Shown in pieces: positions 1 to 6,350 of a DNA stretch of 36,173 nucleotides. The notes under the pieces were generated by a model. It had not been told where the DNA came from. It saw nothing but the letters and a program-made list of their open reading frames with translations, and ran no database searches. Source of the stretch: DMER64 sp964600385. Its GTDB lineage: Bacteria; Bacteroidota; Bacteroidia; Bacteroidales; UBA932. The stretch's first letter is position 1; each line of letters opens with the position of its first letter. Location: assembly GCA_964600385.1 (NCBI GenBank), contig CAZRJC010000018.1, positions 1 to 36,173 of the forward strand, written 5' to 3'. The position numbers and the translations under genes were made by a program.

Positions 1-92
1 CAAGCTATTCAGATAAGGGAAACCTCGCGCCCGCGGAGGGAAGGACCCGGTTGCGCCAGCAACCGGGAGGTGTTTCCCGTTCTGAATAGCTA
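1..92. repeat. 92-bp palindromic repeat, copy 1
   Basis: This copy matches 1733-1824 in the same orientation, with only two differences over the first 91 bases (positions 56 and 71). The ends AAGCTATTCAGA and TCTGAATAGCT are inverted repeats, and inside them GGGAAAC pairs with GTTTCCC. A further hairpin lies inside, with CCCGGTTGC facing GCAACCGGG. Both differences lie outside the main stems (one in the loop of the inner hairpin, one next to the GTTTCCC arm), so the fold is preserved. The left flank is cut off by the window edge. About 30 bases of weaker similarity continue to the right (GGATGTTCTTG against GGATGTCCTTG). It may be a small non-autonomous mobile element or a dispersed structured repeat; no transposase is present nearby. 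Confidence 0.8.
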
Positions 93-435
93 GCTGGATG
101 TTCTTGCGGTTAGGTGTAAAATGCTGCCTAATACCTCGGAGTGCTGCCAAATGCGGCAAAATACTACAAATGGCCGCCGGACGATTTATTCAAATTCTTC
201 ATGGCAGTATGTGTACTCCAGGAACTTACACCAAATGGAATAACAGTACACACAAATGCCTCAAGGAAGCTACGGAAGATAAAAAAATAGGATAATAAAA
301 AGCAACAAATAAAAATACCTGTATAAGCGATGATTCTTTTTCTATTCATAGCATACATATTTCTCTTTCCGTCATAAAGTTACAACATATTATAATATAT
401 CATAACTTTAACCGGAAATCTAAAAGCATACGGTT
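93..435. other. intergenic stretch with no firmly supported gene
   Basis: The first 30 bases continue the flank of the repeat. The only coding candidate is a 64-codon minus-strand frame at 164-358, listed separately with low confidence. The last 80 bases are AT-rich and could hold the promoter of the small gene at 436: TAACTTTA at 403-410 is one mismatch from the Bacteroides -7 consensus, but no convincing -33 element lies at the right distance. Confidence 0.5.
164..358 (-). CDS. possible small membrane protein (doubtful)
   Basis: A 64-residue frame with a basic N-terminus (MNRKR, after a first ATG three codons earlier), followed by a hydrophobic stretch (residues 9-28) that could span the membrane and a polar C-terminus. 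It diverges from the small membrane-protein gene at 436. I recognise no family. Hydrophobic frames arise by chance in AT-rich DNA, so the call rests only on this composition and on the lack of any competing gene. Confidence 0.25.
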   Translation of the reverse strand: MYAMNRKRIIAYTGIFICCFLLSYFFIFRSFLEAFVCTVIPFGVSSWSTHTAMKNLNKSSGGHL

Positions 436-633
436 ATGAAAAAATCATTGAGATACCAACTTGGTTTCTTTGCATGCTATGGACTTTTTTTAACTTCCAG
501 AATCGTATTGAACGGTATTGCCGGATGGGGGGATATAGTTTATGCTGCCTCTCAAGCGCTGATGATGACCTTTATCTTCTGGTTCTATGATCTTAAGCGG
601 AGTACTCGAATAGTTTCTTCCCCGGAAGCATGA
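436..633 (+). CDS. small membrane protein, function unknown
   Basis: This 65-residue protein has a basic start (MKKSLRYQ) and two hydrophobic segments at about residues 9-28 and 33-51, separated by a glycine-rich turn (NGIAGWGD). It ends in a charged tail, so two membrane helices are likely. ATG at 436 is the only sensible start. It ends 24 bases before the GTG of the deacetylase signal peptide, on the same strand, so the two may be co-transcribed. Both lie between the two 92-bp repeats. No known family is recognised, and no function is proposed. Confidence 0.5.
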   Translation: MKKSLRYQLGFFACYGLFLTSRIVLNGIAGWGDIVYAASQALMMTFIFWFYDLKRSTRIVSSPEA

Positions 634-657
634 CATGCTAAATAATTACTATTGCCT

Positions 658-1589
658 GTGAAACGAATACTTTTCCTTTGTCTGTTTCTTGCTGCTTGTG
701 CTCTTTCTTTCGGACAGCAAAAAAAATTTGCATCTCTTTTGATGATCTTCCGGTTGTCAGTTATGGGATAACAGACACACTTTACCAGGAAGAACTCATC
801 AACAAACTCATTAACTCACTGACTTCCAAAAAAGTTCCGGCCATAGGATTTGTCAATGAAAAGAAACTGTATGAGAAAGACAGTCTGAATCTTTTTCAGA
901 TCCGTCTCATAGAAAATTGGGTTAATAACAATCTGGACCTGGGTAATCATACCTATTCGCATCCCGATTACAATTCCGTGACTTACAATGAATATACACG
1001 TGACATAATAAATGGCTCAAAAATTTCCGGCGAATTACTAAAAGGACACGGCCGGGACCTTAAGTTTTTCAGGCATCCGTATCTTCATGTGGGAAACACA
1101 AAAAGCAAGGCCGATTCGCTTGAAACGTTCCTGATAAAGAATGGATACACGGTCGCCCCGGTTACGGTAGATAATGACGACTATCTGTTTGCTCTTGCCT
1201 ATAAACGTGCCCTGGCGAAAAACGATATTGCCCTTGCCAAAAAGATAGGCACGGACTACGTTTCTTACATGGAAGAGAAAATCATCTATTACGAACAACA
1301 GTCAAATGAGCTGTTTGGCCGGAACATATGCCAGATTCTGCTGGTACATGCCAGTGCTCTGAACTCGGATTATATCGGGTCCCTGATCGAGATGCTGGAA
1401 AATCGCCAATATACATTCGTGAGTATGTCAGAGGCGCTGAAAGACCCTGCCTATCTTACCCCGGTCTCAGTTTACGGAAACTGGGGCATATCATGGATTG
1501 ACAAATGGGCCTTATCGCAAGGTAAAAAAGGTGATTTTTTCAGGAATGATCCCAAAACACCTGACTACATCCGGGTGCTGGCCGAATAA
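658..1589 (+). pseudogene. NodB-type polysaccharide deacetylase, frame broken at an A8 run
   Basis: The catalytic part (codons from 726) is a carbohydrate esterase family 4 / NodB domain. SFDD (735-746) supplies the metal-binding Asp pair, HTYSHP (948-965) the H-x3-H metal ligands, and FFRHPY (about 1063-1080) the third family motif. A late LLVHAS (about 1340) resembles the final His motif. The C-terminus looks complete. A normal signal peptide starts at GTG 658 (KRILFLCLFLAACALSFGQ) but in another frame. Joining it to the domain needs a -1 shift in the run of eight A at 719-726; nine A would make one open frame of about 310 codons. The alternative start, TTG at 678, gives a cysteine-rich leader that does not look like a signal peptide. 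The break may be a sequencing error, a real mutation, or slippage. The protein would remove acetyl groups from a polysaccharide outside the cytoplasm. The stop codon touches the inverted repeat at 1588. Confidence 0.7.
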
Positions 1590-1693
1590 GCTGGGATATA
1601 AGTGCGCCATTTTTCCTAACGAATTTGTAACCATAAGACAAACAGCATCTTACTACTTTACTATTAACCTTGGCGCACTTATCTCCCAGCTTG
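1588..1693. repeat. long inverted repeat (two about 23-bp arms, about 60-base centre)
   Basis: Arms at 1588-1610 and 1671-1693 are reverse complements with one or two mismatches (core AGCTGGGATATAAGTGCGCC on the left). The left arm begins inside the stop codon of the deacetylase gene. The 60-base AT-rich centre is too long for an ordinary terminator loop. The shape fits a miniature inverted-repeat element or a transcribed long hairpin. No second copy is seen in the window. Confidence 0.7.
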
Positions 1694-1732
1694 CTGTACC
1701 ACTTAGCTACTTCAACCCCGCATAGAACATCC

Positions 1733-1824
1733 CAAGCTATTCAGATAAGGGAAACCTCGCGCCCGCGGAGGGAAGGACCCGGTTGCGTCAGCAACCGGGA
1801 GGCGTTTCCCGTTCTGAATAGCTT
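1733..1824. repeat. 92-bp palindromic repeat, copy 2
   Basis: This is the second copy of the repeat at 1-92. Here both flanks are visible and the palindrome is longer: 1709-1745 is an imperfect reverse complement of 1813-1851. The outer arms share ACTTCAACCC, ACATCC and CAAGCTATTCAGA, giving a structure of about 143 bases. It lies between the convergent deacetylase and metallophosphoesterase genes, so it could act in both directions as a transcript end. Confidence 0.8.
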
Positions 1825-1853
1825 GCCGGATGTCCTTGAGCGGGTTGAAGTTG

Positions 1854-1882
1854 CACCTCGTTGGCGTCGCCAATGGGAGGTG
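1854..1882 (-). terminator. hairpin downstream of the long operon, possible terminator
   Basis: CACCTC-TTGGCG and CGCCAA-GAGGTG arms form a compact GC-rich hairpin with a very short loop. It lies 13 bases beyond the stop codon of the last operon gene. No T-run follows on the minus strand, so it would not be a classic intrinsic terminator; RNA 3'-end protection is equally possible. Confidence 0.35.
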
Positions 1883-1894
1883 AATAGCTTGCGC

Positions 1895-2692
1895 CTATTT
1901 GAACACCTCGTACTCCTCGTCGTTCAGGCCGCGGCTTTGAATACTCACGCTGTCCTTACTGACGGTCAGATACATATAGTGAAAAATCTGCCCGGGCATT
2001 GAGGGGTCTGCATCGCCGCCCGAGGTTCCCATCACAAAACAGTCATTTCCGTCAACCAGAGTATGGGAAAAGACATGTTCATGTCCGGAAAATATATAAT
2101 ATTTACGGCCTTTCAGGATATTGAATATTTGGTCAAAACCGGTTTCCTCAGGAGTCATCCATACGGGTGTATGCATGAAAAGGAAGATCCTGCCTGGATT
2201 TTTATCCTCTATCACTCTTGCGAAATATTCTGCCTGACGTGCCGATATCACGCCTCTCCTGTCGGGAAGATCCGTTCCAAGAACCCAAAACATATCGTCA
2301 TTCACTTCAAACGAATAATAAAGCACTTCGTAGCGGTTTATCCATTCTGCCAGCACTGCATGGGTACTTACATCGTGATTCCCGGGCGCTGAATAGAACG
2401 GAACTTTACAGTCCTTCATAAGATATTCAAATTCCTCCCACTGCTTGCGAACAGTTTTTGTTTTATTTGTATAACCGGCAACCATATCTCCCGTACACAT
2501 AATGAATTCAGGTTGCTTTTCCAGGAGGCGGGGCAGCAGTCTGGCAAAAATGCCTTCATGCTCATCTCCGAAACGGTCCGCCAGGATTCCAAACGAATAG
2601 GTTTCACCTTTTACCTCCGGGGCCGGCGGAAGTTGTCCGTACGATGTCATGCTACACAAGATCAGTACAATGGCCAAATAAATCTTTTTCAC
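1895..2692 (-). CDS. secreted calcineurin-like metallophosphoesterase
   Basis: The protein has 265 residues with a signal peptide (MKKIYLAIVLILCSMTSYGQ). The metallophosphoesterase motifs run in order: D39 in ADRFG, G68-D69 in CTGDM, N105-H106 in GNHD, H174 in FMHTP, and H204-E-H206 in GHEH. The usual first motif D-x-H reads D-R-F, so one metal ligand is missing; sister proteins with D-R-T/F in that place form a known subgroup. The start is GTG at 2692, and its first bases overlap the upstream stop (GTGA), which suggests coupled translation. As the last gene of the operon it may hydrolyse phosphoester decorations on the imported glycan or a breakdown product. The substrate is unknown. Confidence 0.85.
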   Translation of the reverse strand: MKKIYLAIVLILCSMTSYGQLPPAPEVKGETYSFGILADRFGDEHEGIFARLLPRLLEKQPEFIMCTGDMVAGYTNKTKTVRKQWEEFEYLMKDCKVPFYSAPGNHDVSTHAVLAEWINRYEVLYYSFEVNDDMFWVLGTDLPDRRGVISARQAEYFARVIEDKNPGRIFLFMHTPVWMTPEETGFDQIFNILKGRKYYIFSGHEHVFSHTLVDGNDCFVMGTSGGDADPSMPGQIFHYMYLTVSKDSVSIQSRGLNDEEYEVFK

Positions 2693-5600
2693 TTCTTACT
2701 ATCTATTATTTCAAACTTCAGAAAATTCCTGTATGTGTCTTCCACCCGGGAGGTTACTTCAACAGTATACCCCAAATCGTTATAACCTTCTTTGGTATAG
2801 CTCACGTTACAGTTTGCCAGCCTCACAGAATAAGCCGGATTTCCGTACAACCTCATCTCCGGATCGGGCAGATGCAGGTACAGGCGGTATTCCCCGGCGG
2901 GCATGTCCGACGGAACACCTGCGTTGTAGGAGAATGCAATCTCCTCTCCCGGGAACCAGAACCTGGGGTCTTGGGGAAGCATCAATCTGTACGCCGCTCC
3001 GCCGTCTTTTTTCACCATGATCAATTCAACCAGGCGGGGATTGAAGGGCGAGGCAAATCCCCTGTTCACCATTTTTATGCTAAAGCGAAAAGCACTCCCC
3101 GGATTAACCGTTTTCTGATAGACCCCTTCTTGCAATTCCAGTCGGTAGCCGAGCCGCCGGTAGACCTCCTTGAGAGAATGGTTCGCATCCCAGGCACCGG
3201 ACACTTTTCCCGAATTGATCAAACCATAAGACCAGTGGCATTCAGCGGGTATTTCGTTCCCGGGGCCGCAGAATTCTCCGCCCACGGGAGTGTATCGGGA
3301 TTCCACGCTCAGATACATGTCATCGAGACTGTCAACCAAACTGTAGTAATGATGCCCCACCCTGGCAATCGGTTTGGCCGAGAAAGCTTCTTCCAAGGTC
3401 AGCGGGGCAGTCCGGTTAAAAGCTTGTTGTTTGGCCAGGGGATCGCTTACCTGAATGAAACGGGAGGCCGGAATTACTTCCAGCCATTTGAACAGTTCCA
3501 GCTGTAGATTTTCAGATAGTTCCAGCTGTAGATTTTCTGGCTGTTCCTGTTGCTGATCTTCCGCCCGGGTATTTTTATTTAACGAAATATGCATGAAAGC
3601 AATTACATCGCCATGCTCCTTAAAGAGGGGCGCCAGCTGGTCCGGTGACATGCCGGTTGTGCAAGTCAAGCTCAGAACGGCCTTCATACCGTGTTGTCTG
3701 AGCAAATCAAGGTCCTTCTGGATCTTTTCAGGCTGCTCACCCCTATCAACCATATCAACCATGTCACCCATATCACCCATATCATACCGGAGCCACACCA
3801 TTGACTGATTATGAGCCCTGTAATCCTCCAGGACTTCAGCCGTCAGGGAACCTGAACCGTTATCGTGCATTGTAACGGCACCCCTTTCTGGATTGACAAA
3901 GTCTTCCTCCGAAGATAAATACCTGACGGTATCTTTTACCTGTGGCGTGAAACCGGCTGTGAAATCTGTCGTGGAATCTGCCGTGGAATCTGTCGTGGAA
4001 TCTGCCGTGGAATCTGTCGTGAGGCCGGCTGCTGTAAACAGCGATTTATCGTTCAGAATTATCTTGCAGTCTCCTTCAAATGCGCCGAGCGAAAGAACAG
4101 ATAAATGTCCGTTGCTCCGGCAGGCTATTTCGTTCGTTTGTTTCCCGTTACTCTTTACGGTAAGTTCCAGTCCTTCCCGTGTATTTTTAACGGCTGTCAC
4201 CGGCAAAGAAGCCGAGACAACCTGTATCTCATTATTTCCCGTTGCCGTAACAGCTACCGTTCCCGAACCTGTCAGACGGCCAAGCAATGTTTTTCCGCAT
4301 TCATCCAGAATAAACGAATCGCAATTCAACAAGACAGATGGCACCTCGGCTTTAAAGCGTAAGCGGGCCAGGGATTGATTAACAACACTGGCATAAAGGA
4401 TTCCTTTCTCCAGGGTAATTCCGTCAAGGATTTTTGAAGTGTAGACCAAACGGGGCTCAGACGCACCGTCGGGTGCAAAGGTCACTTTTACCTCCATTCG
4501 GGCCGTTCCGGTATTGGGAAGGATAATCTTGTTATCGGAAAAGGCAAAGTGGGGTTTTCCGTTTATTACCACACTGCCAATGGGCATTGGCGCGTTGTTT
4601 ATGTCCAGCGACATGCCGCCCGCATACATTCCGTATTCTGCAAACACCTCTTTGTCAAAATCAATTTGAATGACCAGCGCATGGTTTTTTTCTTCCCATG
4701 TAAACCCGGCTGTAGAGGATAATTTCATTTTTCCGGCCAATTCCTTTGGACCCGGACAATAAATATCGTGCGTATTGAAGAAATTACGTACCACATTGTA
4801 ATATTCTTCATTGGAATTATTAATAATCCGGGATCCTTCACGTACAATACGCGTAACGCTCCTGGGCTCTGCCGCCAGGTACCTGCTCATGCCGTAATCG
4901 TGCCACATGGCATTGAAAATGACCCCGTGGCCAATGCCGGAGTAAAGATGGTTCAGGACTGCATCTTCATACATGGCAACTTCCGATGTGGTATAGGACC
5001 ACGTATTGTCATAGAACCACTGGTAATCGGGCGAGGGTGAATCATTCACCATAGCCAGCCTTTCACCGCCGGTAAACCACGAAATGTTTCCGTAGGCAAC
5101 GGGCAACGACTGATCTATACCGTGAGTCATAAAGAATCTGAACCGTTTGGCTACCTCGTGGTATTGGTGCATGTCCAGACCGTTACCCGGATTTATCAGG
5201 TATTCAACCGGGCCCGGATCAAAGCCGGCTTTTTTGAGCCCGTTGCGGATCTCTACCTGTGAACTGTCCAATTCTCCATAAAACTGATCACCTTCCAATT
5301 CAGAAAGAAGGTGTGTTCTGGAATGAGTTCCCGTTTCGCTGCCCCCTTCTTCCATTTTTCTGATTAATTGGACGTAATGGCCCCATCCGGCCCGGGTTCC
5401 CCATGAAGACACAAAGGACATGACAGATTGAACGCCTGTTTCATTAGCTATATCAATCAGGTAATTCATGCACAATTTCATGGAAGGCACCGAATGTGCC
5501 CCGTCACCGTCCAGACGTATTATTGCCGTCATGCCGGCATTCGAAAGACGCAAAGAAGGAAAGGGCTTCTTAGTGTCGCCAAACATACTCCATTGGAGCA

Positions 5601-6342
5601 GTTTTTCCATAACCGGATACACTTTATTCGGAAAAAATCCTTTCGGATCCTGATTTCTGAAAATAGCACCTATCCCGGCCCCTGAAGACAGTCCTCCAGT
5701 CAGCGCAATCCGGCCGCTATCGGTCTCATTAACGGAAAGATCCTTTGCGGAAATATACGGATAAGTGTTCCTCTCGTCGAAAAGTTCCGCCAGCACGAGG
5801 GCCCCGGTCTTAAAGCGTTGAACGGGCATCGAGGAGGTCAGATAGTGGGAAAGATATTCTCCGTTGGTGCAGCCTGCCGTGGCAAAATGCCTGTTATCGC
5901 TCACCTTAATGCGGAATCCCGTGGAACATATATCATGCGTGATTTCCAGAAAATCATCCAGGATATTAGCCGTTCTTGGAGTGGCAGTCTGGTCATAAAT
6001 ACCTATTGGTCCGTCAATAATCACCCCGCTGTCTGCAGACAAAAGACGTTTTATTGTGCTGCATACGTTTGCGAATGTGTTATCGGACAGGGCCATGCAG
6101 TGGGTAAACACTACAGAAGCATACCCGGAGAGGGAATTTTCGTTCAGATCTTCTGCAAAAAAACAATCGTAAGGCATTCCGGACAGTGAAGAGACAGCGG
6201 TCCATGCCTTGGCCGCAGCACCCACATTTTCCATGTCCATTTGGTAGGATGCGCGGCTTATTACAACCGCTACTTTATTCTCCTTTGCACAGACAGGCAG
6301 GCAAAGGAGAAAAAGTGCGGCACATATGAAAAACTTTTTCAT
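2689..6342 (-). CDS. large secreted fusion: deacetylase-like domain plus DUF4874-DUF4832
   Basis: The protein has 1217 residues from ATG 6342, with signal peptide MKKFFICAALFLLCLPVCA; a TTG four codons upstream would only spoil it. Residues about 22-150 look like an alpha/beta fold. Residues about 265-540 resemble a NodB-like deacetylase, with LDGDG near residue 275 and the H-x3-H of GTHSRTH near residue 339 as likely metal ligands. A beta-rich region follows to about 765. A repetitive Thr/Asp/Ser linker then leads to VNPERG (about residue 817), the hallmark start of DUF4874, followed by DUF4832 to the C-terminus. DUF4874 and DUF4832 usually occur together without a deacetylase, so this looks like two proteins joined. 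The second half carries three short in-frame tandem repeats. It lies 8 bases after the Tat-exported gene. A role in deacetylating and cleaving an amino-sugar polymer is inferred, not shown. Confidence 0.8.
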   Translation of the reverse strand: MKKFFICAALFLLCLPVCAKENKVAVVISRASYQMDMENVGAAAKAWTAVSSLSGMPYDCFFAEDLNENSLSGYASVVFTHCMALSDNTFANVCSTIKRLLSADSGVIIDGPIGIYDQTATPRTANILDDFLEITHDICSTGFRIKVSDNRHFATAGCTNGEYLSHYLTSSMPVQRFKTGALVLAELFDERNTYPYISAKDLSVNETDSGRIALTGGLSSGAGIGAIFRNQDPKGFFPNKVYPVMEKLLQWSMFGDTKKPFPSLRLSNAGMTAIIRLDGDGAHSVPSMKLCMNYLIDIANETGVQSVMSFVSSWGTRAGWGHYVQLIRKMEEGGSETGTHSRTHLLSELEGDQFYGELDSSQVEIRNGLKKAGFDPGPVEYLINPGNGLDMHQYHEVAKRFRFFMTHGIDQSLPVAYGNISWFTGGERLAMVNDSPSPDYQWFYDNTWSYTTSEVAMYEDAVLNHLYSGIGHGVIFNAMWHDYGMSRYLAAEPRSVTRIVREGSRIINNSNEEYYNVVRNFFNTHDIYCPGPKELAGKMKLSSTAGFTWEEKNHALVIQIDFDKEVFAEYGMYAGGMSLDINNAPMPIGSVVINGKPHFAFSDNKIILPNTGTARMEVKVTFAPDGASEPRLVYTSKILDGITLEKGILYASVVNQSLARLRFKAEVPSVLLNCDSFILDECGKTLLGRLTGSGTVAVTATGNNEIQVVSASLPVTAVKNTREGLELTVKSNGKQTNEIACRSNGHLSVLSLGAFEGDCKIILNDKSLFTAAGLTTDSTADSTTDSTADSTTDFTAGFTPQVKDTVRYLSSEEDFVNPERGAVTMHDNGSGSLTAEVLEDYRAHNQSMVWLRYDMGDMGDMVDMVDRGEQPEKIQKDLDLLRQHGMKAVLSLTCTTGMSPDQLAPLFKEHGDVIAFMHISLNKNTRAEDQQQEQPENLQLELSENLQLELFKWLEVIPASRFIQVSDPLAKQQAFNRTAPLTLEEAFSAKPIARVGHHYYSLVDSLDDMYLSVESRYTPVGGEFCGPGNEIPAECHWSYGLINSGKVSGAWDANHSLKEVYRRLGYRLELQEGVYQKTVNPGSAFRFSIKMVNRGFASPFNPRLVELIMVKKDGGAAYRLMLPQDPRFWFPGEEIAFSYNAGVPSDMPAGEYRLYLHLPDPEMRLYGNPAYSVRLANCNVSYTKEGYNDLGYTVEVTSRVEDTYRNFLKFEIIDSKK
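3493..3540. repeat. 24-bp tandem repeat, two units, inside the fusion gene
   Basis: Units 3493-3516 and 3517-3540 share 21 consecutive bases and differ only at the first base and near the last. They encode an eight-residue repeat (ENLQLELS / ENLQLELF) in the DUF4874 half. Unit length is a multiple of three, so the frame is kept. Confidence 0.85.
3745..3780. repeat. 9-bp tandem repeat, four units, inside the fusion gene
   Basis: Four nine-base units (atcaaccat, atcaaccat, gtcacccat, atcacccat) encode M-[G/V]-D triplets, read as MGDMGDMVDMVD. They follow directly on LRYD near the start of the DUF4874 region. The frame is kept. Confidence 0.85.
3947..4030. repeat. 12-bp tandem repeat, about seven units, inside the fusion gene
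   Basis: Five central units (gtgaaatctgtc, then gtggaatctgcc and gtggaatctgtc alternating) run from 3959 to 4018, with a degenerate unit on each side. They encode a four-residue Thr/Asp/Ser repeat (TTDSTADSTTDS) that forms the linker between the beta-rich region and DUF4874. The frame is kept. Confidence 0.9.
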
Positions 6343-6350
6343 GGAAACGG

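Larger units (their letters stand above)
1590..1894. other. gene-free, hairpin-rich convergent region
   Basis: This 305-base stretch between two convergent genes is almost entirely palindromic. It holds the inverted repeat at 1588-1693, the extended 92-bp repeat at 1709-1851, and a third hairpin at about 1854-1882, where CACCTC faces GAGGTG and TTGGCG faces CGCCAA. A further TGAATAGCTTGC at about 1881-1892 repeats the end of the 92-bp element. No coding frame is supported. Confidence 0.6.

Noticed and set aside
678..725. TTG start for the deacetylase
   Set aside because: It gives a cysteine-rich leader with no signal-peptide character, while a proper signal peptide lies in the neighbouring frame.
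2644..3507. 287-codon plus-strand open frame
   Set aside because: It lies wholly antisense to the end of the fusion gene, has no recognisable domain and is rich in His, Arg and Gln as shadow frames are.
3947..4030. CRISPR-like repeat array
   Set aside because: The 12-base units are contiguous with no spacers and encode a four-residue linker repeat inside a long gene.
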